Positions 58,214 to 64,000 of a DNA stretch of 64,000 nucleotides are shown here, piece after piece. Location of the stretch: positions 62,001 to 126,000 of the forward strand of contig CP138327.1 in NCBI GenBank assembly GCA_037956075.1, given 5' to 3'. The DNA comes from Catillopecten margaritatus gill symbiont. Its GTDB lineage: Bacteria > Pseudomonadota > Gammaproteobacteria > PS1 > Pseudothioglobaceae. Every line of letters starts with the position of its first letter. Positions within the stretch are counted from its first letter, which is position 1. The notes below the pieces were generated by a model. It was given only the letters and a program-made list of their open reading frames with translations. It searched no databases and was not told where the DNA came from. The position numbers and the translations under genes were made by a program.

Positions 58214-60511
58214 TTAGAAGGTTGTGCCAATGGTAAATTCAAAAGTCTTGGTATCATCACCCGTTTTCTTTATAATTGGCTTAGCCGCATAAACACCAAG
58301 AGGCCCAACAGGGGTTAACCAAGTAAATGCCACACCTGCAGAAGCACGAAAGTCTTTTCCAGTATTAAGGCTAGAGGCTTTAGTGCTCACTGCACCCGTA
58401 TCAATGAATGCACTAATACGCATATTTTTACTGTCTTTTATAAAGGTCAATGGTGAAATTAATGATGCACTCATTAACAGAGATAACTCACCACCTTTGG
58501 CCTTGTTGGTGCCTGTATATTTTTCACCTAAAGAGTTAAAGTCGAAGCCACGCACAGAGGAAGAACCACCTCCATAATAACGCTCAAAGAATGGCAGTTC
58601 TTTATTGCCGTAACCTTGTGCCACACCTGCTGAAGCGTTTACTTTGAAAGTAACATTGTTAGATACCGGGTAATAACTCTTGTGTGAAGTGTTTACCTTA
58701 TAGTATCTGAAATCAGCAACTGGCAATGCTACAGCAACATTTACATTGTTGGTTATACCTTTGGTCGGAAAATTGTAATCATCCAGTGTATTGTTGTTCC
58801 AATTTACACTCAATTTGGCTTCAGTTGAATTTTTGTTATTATATTTAGTACATTGTGTTGCTTCTTGAGTTAAGAATGTTGTTCCACAAGTAACTTTTTT
58901 AGTAGAAAGTTTTAAATCTGCACTAATGCGTGTCTCTTTAGTGATAGGAATACCATAACCAACACTTCCTCCTTTTTCATTAATTTTATAAGAAGACACA
59001 TCGAGCTCTGCACCGTCGGTCTTTTTAGTAAATACACCATAACTTAGACTGTGCTTATCTTGGGTAAAGTAAGGATTTAAGAAATAAAATCTTATTTCTT
59101 TTACCGCTTTAGATTGAGCTATTGAAGCGTTTAATGTGTTACCTGTGCCCAAGAAGTTTTTCTCTGAAATACCAACATTAAAGGAAGCGCCAGAACTGTT
59201 AGAATGTGATAACCCAACTGAGAAAGTACCTGTTTTAGTTTCTTCAACAATAAAATGTAGATTAACTTTGTCTTCAAAGCCTTGCACTTTAGAGGCATTC
59301 ATTTTCACATCAGAGAAATAACCAAGACGTTTAATCTTGTCAATAGAAGCTTTTAATTCTTTATCTGAGTACAAACCACCTTCGTAAATACCGATTTCAC
59401 GACGAACCACTTCATCTTGCGTTCTAGTATTGCCACTAATAGTAATGCGATTTACATAGACTTTTTTATTGGTTGCTATCTTAAAGTTTAAATTAACCGT
59501 GTGTGCTGCTTTATTTTCATCCGTTGCCACATCTACTTTAGCAAAAGCGTAACCTTGATTAGTGTAAACATCAGTGACGGCTTCAATGCTATTAATAACT
59601 TTTTTACGTTTAAAAACATCACCTTCACTAACCGTTAGTAATTTTGTTAGACTTGACTCCGATTCATTGAGCATTTCACCTGAGAAGCCAATTGTGCCAA
59701 CTTTATATTCATCACCTTCTTTTACTTGTATAGCAATATTAATACTTTCTTTGTTGTTGGATAGTTCACTCGTAACCTTGGTCACTTCAAAGTCGAGATA
59801 ACTTTTGTTGATATAATGAGATTTCAATGCTTCAACGCCTGCGTCAAGTGCAACTTTAGAATAATGGTCTTTCTCGGTAAAGTAGTTTAAAGGGAACCAA
59901 TCTGCTTTGCCAATTTCAAACAAATCTAATAAATCTCCTTCTTCCTCTGTCTTGTTACCTGTGATATGCATGGTTTTAATACGAGCAATTTCACCTTCAG
60001 CAACATCAAGCTCAACCCCTACTCTATTCTGACTGTCAATTTCAACATTCTTGGTGATTTTGATATTGTAGTAACCTTTGCTAATATATGTCGCTTCCAG
60101 TTGTCCAATCAGTCTATCTAATTGCCTGTCGTTGAAAATCTTCCCTTGGGTTAGACTCATACTGGTTAAAACTTGTTTAATCGTTTCTTCATCAAATACC
60201 TTTTCTGACTGGTTAATCAACTCAACATATTTAATATGTGGGTTTTCTACTAAGGTAATCTTTAAGGTTTCCCCAACCTGTAGAACCTCAATATCTTTAA
60301 AAAATTGCGTCTTATAAAGGGTGCGAATAATTTGCGTTGAGGTTTGCACTCTGTAATCATCTCCCACTTCAACGGGCAGGTAACTCAATGCTGTTCCTCT
60401 GGAAATCGCATTAAGACCCAATATTTCAATGTTTTTAATAGGTACTGCAAAAGCAAATGAGGCATTTAATAAGCCAATGATTAACGCAAGTTTAAGGATG
60501 ATTCTTTTCAT
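58214..60511 (-). CDS. bamA: outer-membrane protein assembly factor BamA
   Basis: 765 residues. Signal peptide ending SFAFA (~22), five POTRA domains (~24-420), then a 16-strand barrel with the VRGF motif in SSVRGFDFNSLGE and C-terminal Phe (FEFTIGTTF). It inserts barrels, which would include the inverse-autotransporter adhesins of this window. Confidence 0.96.
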   Translation of the reverse strand: MKRIILKLALIIGLLNASFAFAVPIKNIEILGLNAISRGTALSYLPVEVGDDYRVQTSTQIIRTLYKTQFFKDIEVLQVGETLKITLVENPHIKYVELINQSEKVFDEETIKQVLTSMSLTQGKIFNDRQLDRLIGQLEATYISKGYYNIKITKNVEIDSQNRVGVELDVAEGEIARIKTMHITGNKTEEEGDLLDLFEIGKADWFPLNYFTEKDHYSKVALDAGVEALKSHYINKSYLDFEVTKVTSELSNNKESINIAIQVKEGDEYKVGTIGFSGEMLNESESSLTKLLTVSEGDVFKRKKVINSIEAVTDVYTNQGYAFAKVDVATDENKAAHTVNLNFKIATNKKVYVNRITISGNTRTQDEVVRREIGIYEGGLYSDKELKASIDKIKRLGYFSDVKMNASKVQGFEDKVNLHFIVEETKTGTFSVGLSHSNSSGASFNVGISEKNFLGTGNTLNASIAQSKAVKEIRFYFLNPYFTQDKHSLSYGVFTKKTDGAELDVSSYKINEKGGSVGYGIPITKETRISADLKLSTKKVTCGTTFLTQEATQCTKYNNKNSTEAKLSVNWNNNTLDDYNFPTKGITNNVNVAVALPVADFRYYKVNTSHKSYYPVSNNVTFKVNASAGVAQGYGNKELPFFERYYGGGSSSVRGFDFNSLGEKYTGTNKAKGGELSLLMSASLISPLTFIKDSKNMRISAFIDTGAVSTKASSLNTGKDFRASAGVAFTWLTPVGPLGVYAAKPIIKKTGDDTKTFEFTIGTTF

Positions 60512-60562
60512 AGTATTAAATTAAAATGAATAAAACACACAATTATACAAGATAATTAACTT

Positions 60563-60916
60563 TTAATGTTGCGAGTGGGAGTGTCCTGCATCTTTAAGGC
60601 GAGTTAAGTAGTTTTGCCAGCGGATATCGTGCTCTGTGGCAAGGTTGTAAAGATGTTCCCAAGAATAAATACCGCTGTCATGACCATCGCTAAAAAACAA
60701 CACAATGGCGTAATTGCCTGTAGGTTCAATGCGTTTAATTGTCACATTTTCTTTACCAATTTGTAAAGTTTCTTGCCCTGGGCCGTGTCCAACTACCTCG
60801 GCAGAAGGGGAGTGGGTGCGTAAATATTCTGTTGTTAATGGGTACTCTTTGTCATCAAAGGTAAGGGTTAATAAGGTTTTTTCTTTATTTAGAGTAATAT
60901 TGCTGGGTGCTTTCAT
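60563..60916 (-). CDS. DUF971 family protein
   Basis: 117 residues. Matches the GBBH-like N-terminal domain (DUF971): LTLTFDDKEYPLTTEYLRTHSPSAEV and DGHDSGIYSWEHLYNL. Function not established; these proteins are often linked to Fe-S biology. His-rich tail GHSHSQH. Confidence 0.88.
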   Translation of the reverse strand: MKAPSNITLNKEKTLLTLTFDDKEYPLTTEYLRTHSPSAEVVGHGPGQETLQIGKENVTIKRIEPTGNYAIVLFFSDGHDSGIYSWEHLYNLATEHDIRWQNYLTRLKDAGHSHSQH

Positions 60917-60978
60917 CAGGGTTTCCTAGGAATTAATAATGAGCAATATTTTAACGCACAAACAGATAAAATACCCGT

Positions 60979-61821
60979 ATGAAAATTAATTTTACAAAAA
61001 TGCACGGGCTTGGTAACGACTTTATGGTGATTGATGCAATTAGTCAGCCAATATCATTGCTTCCAGCACAAATTAAAGAGCTCTCAGACAGGCACTTTGG
61101 GGTGGGTTTTGACCAGATACTGTTAATAGAACGCTCAGAAACTGCAGATTTTCGTTATCGAATTTTTAATGCTGATGGCTCTGAAGTAGGGCAGTGTGGT
61201 AATGGTGCGCGCTGTTTTGCACGTTTTGTGGCAGAGAAAGAACTAATAAATAGAGAGGTTGACAAAGGTATTTGGGTAGAAACCAAAGAAAGGACAATCA
61301 GGTTGACAGTTCAAAATGATAATAGCGTTATAGTTAATATGGGTAAGCCAGTATGGCTTCCAAGAGACATCCCTTTTAATCAATTTGAAAGTACTAAGGC
61401 AACTTACACTATTAAAGGTGAAACAGTTGGTGTTGTGTCAATGGGTAACCCACATGCAGTACTAATCGTTGATGATATTAACCAAGAAATTGAAACCATT
61501 GCTAAAAAAATACAAAATTCTACTGATTTTCCAGAGGGAGTAAATGTAAATTTTGTAGAAATTGTTGATGAATTCAAGGTCAAACTTAGGGTTTATGAGC
61601 GAGGTGTAGGCGAAACTTCAGCTTGCGGTAGTGGTGCGTGTGCAACTACGGCGTATTTAGATAAAATAGATAAAGTTAATGCTAACTGGGATACTAACGG
61701 GGGTAAGTATGTTGTTCTTGAATTACAAGGAGGGGAGTTATCTGTTACTTCTAACAATAACCAAGATATCGCTATGTGGGGTTCTGCCGAATTTGTTTAT
61801 GAAGGACAAATAGAAATCTAA
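60979..61821 (+). CDS. dapF: diaminopimelate epimerase
   Basis: 280 residues. LL- to meso-diaminopimelate for lysine and peptidoglycan. The two catalytic cysteines are in GNGARCFARF and SACGSGACATTAY. The stop overlaps that of apaH (convergent) by four bases. Confidence 0.96.
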   Translation: MKINFTKMHGLGNDFMVIDAISQPISLLPAQIKELSDRHFGVGFDQILLIERSETADFRYRIFNADGSEVGQCGNGARCFARFVAEKELINREVDKGIWVETKERTIRLTVQNDNSVIVNMGKPVWLPRDIPFNQFESTKATYTIKGETVGVVSMGNPHAVLIVDDINQEIETIAKKIQNSTDFPEGVNVNFVEIVDEFKVKLRVYERGVGETSACGSGACATTAYLDKIDKVNANWDTNGGKYVVLELQGGELSVTSNNNQDIAMWGSAEFVYEGQIEI

Positions 61822-62615
61822 CAATTGACTGAGAGTATTTCTCGGTCTTCAAATCGAATCATACTCAACGCACCACCCCAAGCACAGCCTTTGTCCATCG
61901 GATAAATATGTGGCTGGGTCACATTTAACAGTGTTGACCAATGTCCAAAGAAAATATCGGTATTGTCCAACACCCTGTTTTTATGTAAAAACCACGCTTT
62001 AAAACCTGCTGGGGCAGTTTCAACGCCCATTTTTCCTTCAAATTCAAGCGTGCCATCGGCTTGGCAAAAACGCAATCGCATACAGGCGTTAATGGTATAT
62101 CGGCAGGCATCCATTTCGCTTAAATTTTTCGACCAAGTGTGTGGATTATCGCCATACATGCTAATGATAAAGGCACCTGCTTGATTGCTTTTTAGGTATT
62201 TTTCAACTTTGGCGGCTTGTGAGAGCAAGGTGGATTTGTCCCAAATTGGGGGGGTGCCTGCGTGTACTAATAGGGTGTTTTGGTGTTCAATTACCAGTGG
62301 TTGTTGCAATAAAAAATCTATCAATTCAGTTGAATCTTTAGCATTTAAAATATCGGTAAAAGTGTCTTTTTTGCTTGGGGTTTTGTCGCCTAATGCACAT
62401 GCCAATAAGTGAAAATCATGATTACCTAAGACCATTTGAGCATTGTCGCCTAAATCTTTGATAAAGCGTAGGGTTTCAAGCGATTTGTCCCCACGATTAA
62501 CCACATCGCCTAAGAAAAATAATTGGTCTTTGTCGATAGAGAATTTTGCTTTTTTAAGGAGCAACTGCAAAGCATCAAAACACCCTTGAATATCACCGAT
62601 AAAATAACTGCTCAT
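61818..62615 (-). CDS. apaH: diadenosine tetraphosphatase ApaH
   Basis: 265 residues. Calcineurin-like phosphoesterase: GDIQGCFD, GDVVNRGDKS, GNHDFH. It breaks down Ap4A alarmone. Directly after apaG with no gap. Confidence 0.95.
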   Translation of the reverse strand: MSSYFIGDIQGCFDALQLLLKKAKFSIDKDQLFFLGDVVNRGDKSLETLRFIKDLGDNAQMVLGNHDFHLLACALGDKTPSKKDTFTDILNAKDSTELIDFLLQQPLVIEHQNTLLVHAGTPPIWDKSTLLSQAAKVEKYLKSNQAGAFIISMYGDNPHTWSKNLSEMDACRYTINACMRLRFCQADGTLEFEGKMGVETAPAGFKAWFLHKNRVLDNTDIFFGHWSTLLNVTQPHIYPMDKGCAWGGALSMIRFEDREILSVNC

Positions 62616-62987
62616 TTATTGTAGCGTGTAAGGCTCGCTGAGCACAAATTCAGGAATAATTGCATCGAAATGTTCGCCGTTGTCGTTAATCATTCCGTAT
62701 TCGCCTTTCATTGTACCTGTTTGGGTTTTGATTATGCTCCCTGAAGTGTATTCAAATGCTTCGTTTGGGGATAAATGAGGTTGTTTGCCGACGACGCCTA
62801 GACCCTCAACTTCATCGATGTGTCCATTTTCATCTTGGATGATCCAGTGTCTGTCAAGCAGTTGTACGCCGATTTGTCCTTTGTTGGTAATAGTGATGGT
62901 GTAGGCGAAGGCGAATTTGCTTTCAAAAGGGATGGTATGCTGTGGTAATGGCACAACTTTGACGATAATTTCAATATTATTCTTCAT
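62616..62987 (-). CDS. apaG: ApaG family protein
   Basis: 123 residues; immunoglobulin-like beta fold with FAYTITITNKGQIGVQLLDRHWII and FEYTSGSII. Role unclear, conserved beside ksgA and apaH. Start overlaps the ksgA stop by four bases. Confidence 0.94.
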   Translation of the reverse strand: MKNNIEIIVKVVPLPQHTIPFESKFAFAYTITITNKGQIGVQLLDRHWIIQDENGHIDEVEGLGVVGKQPHLSPNEAFEYTSGSIIKTQTGTMKGEYGMINDNGEHFDAIIPEFVLSEPYTLQ

Positions 62988-63745
62988 AAAACACGCTCGT
63001 AGTCATTGGATAAGGTAATAAAATCGGACACCGCAAGCATTTCAGCGCGTTGCGATAAATCGATGGTGGTTTGTTCTTGTGTCAGTAGCGATTTTAAACA
63101 ATTTCTTAAGGTTTTTCTGCGTTGTGCAAAAGATGCTTTAACTATTTTTTGAAAAATGGACATATTTTTAACGGCTGTTTTCGGCAGGGGCTTTAAATAA
63201 ACAATAGCAGAATCCACTTTCGGTGCAGGGTTAAACGATTCTGGTGGCACAATAAAAATCAACTCCGCCTCAAAAAATGCCTGAATCATCACGCTCAATC
63301 GTCCATAAATTTTTGAGCCATTATCCGCTACCATTCTTTCCACCACTTCTTTTTGCAGCATAAAAGTCATATCCACTACTTTATCACGATTTTCTAACAA
63401 ATGAAATAAAATTGGCGATGAAATGTTATAAGGTAGATTACCCACCACACGAATAGGGGTGGGTAAAGTGTTTAAATCAAATTTTAACGCATCGCCTTCG
63501 TGAATAATGAGATTGTCCTTGCCAAAACTCTCCAGCAAGGTAATTAAATCTCTGTCAATCTCAATCACATTCAATGCTTTAACCGCTTCTAACAAGGGCA
63601 GTGTCATCGCTCCTTGCCCAGGGCCAATTTCCAATAAATTGTCGTCAAATTTCGGTGCAATCACGGCGACAATGCGCCCAATAATCGTATTGTCAATCAA
63701 AAAATTCTGCCCAAAGCGTTTGCGTGCTGTGTGTTTACTTTGCAT
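62984..63745 (-). CDS. ksgA: 16S rRNA dimethyladenosine transferase
   Basis: 253 residues. SAM motif [15 protein letters not shown]; catalytic [10 protein letters not shown]. It dimethylates A1518/A1519 in small-subunit assembly. Overlaps pdxA by 11 bases. Confidence 0.95.
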   Translation of the reverse strand: MQSKHTARKRFGQNFLIDNTIIGRIVAVIAPKFDDNLLEIGPGQGAMTLPLLEAVKALNVIEIDRDLITLLESFGKDNLIIHEGDALKFDLNTLPTPIRVVGNLPYNISSPILFHLLENRDKVVDMTFMLQKEVVERMVADNGSKIYGRLSVMIQAFFEAELIFIVPPESFNPAPKVDSAIVYLKPLPKTAVKNMSIFQKIVKASFAQRRKTLRNCLKSLLTQEQTTIDLSQRAEMLAVSDFITLSNDYERVL

Positions 63746-64000
63746 AATTAATCACCTCCTGTGCGTAGCGAATGGCTGCGTGCAAACTGCCCATACTAAT
63801 ATTACCCGTGCCAGCAAGCTCAAGTGCCGTGCCGTGATCCACCGAAGTGCGAATAAATGGCAGGCCCAAAGTCACATTAACGGCTTTTTTAAAACCCAAA
63901 GTTTTTAAAACAGGAAGCCCTTGGTCGTGATACATCGCCAACACACAATCCACACCCTGCAACGCATCAGGCGTAAAAGCCGTATCCGCAGGCACACTAC
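63735..64000 (-). CDS. pdxA: 4-hydroxythreonine-4-phosphate dehydrogenase, C-terminal part (cut by right edge)
   Basis: The last ~88 residues are visible. Family signatures: [17 protein letters not shown] (metal-binding His), [19 protein letters not shown]. Part of vitamin B6 synthesis. The start lies beyond 64000. Confidence 0.93.
   Translation of the reverse strand, partial: SVPADTAFTPDALQGVDCVLAMYHDQGLPVLKTLGFKKAVNVTLGLPFIRTSVDHGTALELAGTGNISMGSLHAAIRYAQEVINYAK

Overview
The window is AT-rich gammaproteobacterial DNA. Gene content and order (cysE-iscRSUA-hscBA-fdx, bamA-lpxD-fabZ-lpxA, dapF, apaH-apaG-ksgA-pdxA) and compact, often overlapping housekeeping genes fit a sulfur-oxidising symbiont or relative of the SUP05/Thioglobus/Bathymodiolus-symbiont group. 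That placement is inference from gene style; no marker gene here proves it.

The left half (1-33 kb) is an accessory island built around an expanded diversity-generating retroelement (DGR). It holds four giant surface-adhesin genes (three +, one -). Each encodes a long N-terminal leader, an intimin/invasin-type inverse-autotransporter beta-domain, a stalk (14, 12, 1 and 1 cadherin-like domains) and a C-terminal FISUMP/C-type-lectin-like domain whose last ~183 bp are a variable repeat (VR). Three identical 183-bp template repeats (TR), rich in AAC/AAT codons, lie outside the target genes; each is followed by avd and by the first 92 codons (or fewer) of a DGR reverse transcriptase (RT). Aligned by eye, the four VRs differ from the TR at 80 bases, 69 of them template adenines, plus one adenine deletion; this is the hallmark of A-directed mutagenic retrohoming. 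No complete RT is present, but the first 248 bases look like the C-terminal end of one, so an intact RT probably sits just left of the window and may serve all targets in trans. Every VR is followed by the same ladder of five hairpins, and every target gene has a variable number (7, 6, 4, 11) of a TTAACGA heptamer running into its start codon. IS30, IS1595 and three identical 804-bp REP-associated (RAYT/Y1) transposase elements have rearranged the island: one avd-RT unit is duplicated, one TR is lost, and two targets now face each other as a ~2-3 kb inverted repeat pair. A secreted subtilisin-like lipoprotein protease and a small lipoprotein lie at the left edge.

The right half (33.3-64 kb) is core genome: cysE; an Isc iron-sulfur cluster operon with a candidate IscR operator and an inserted zeta-toxin-like pair between hscB and hscA; mrp/apbC, metG, tRNA-Ser(GGA) and prlC; fabF and acpP; queC and parE; then a long leftward series bamA-lpxD-fabZ-lpxA-murJ-yggX-gmk-rpoH-groES-groEL that joins envelope biogenesis to the heat-shock sigma factor and its main client chaperonin; finally dapF and apaH-apaG-ksgA-pdxA (pdxA cut by the right edge). 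A small fold-back repeat family (MITE-like, inverted ends TAATCCAAAAGTAGA) occurs in four intergenic spots, one of which supplies the queC stop codon.
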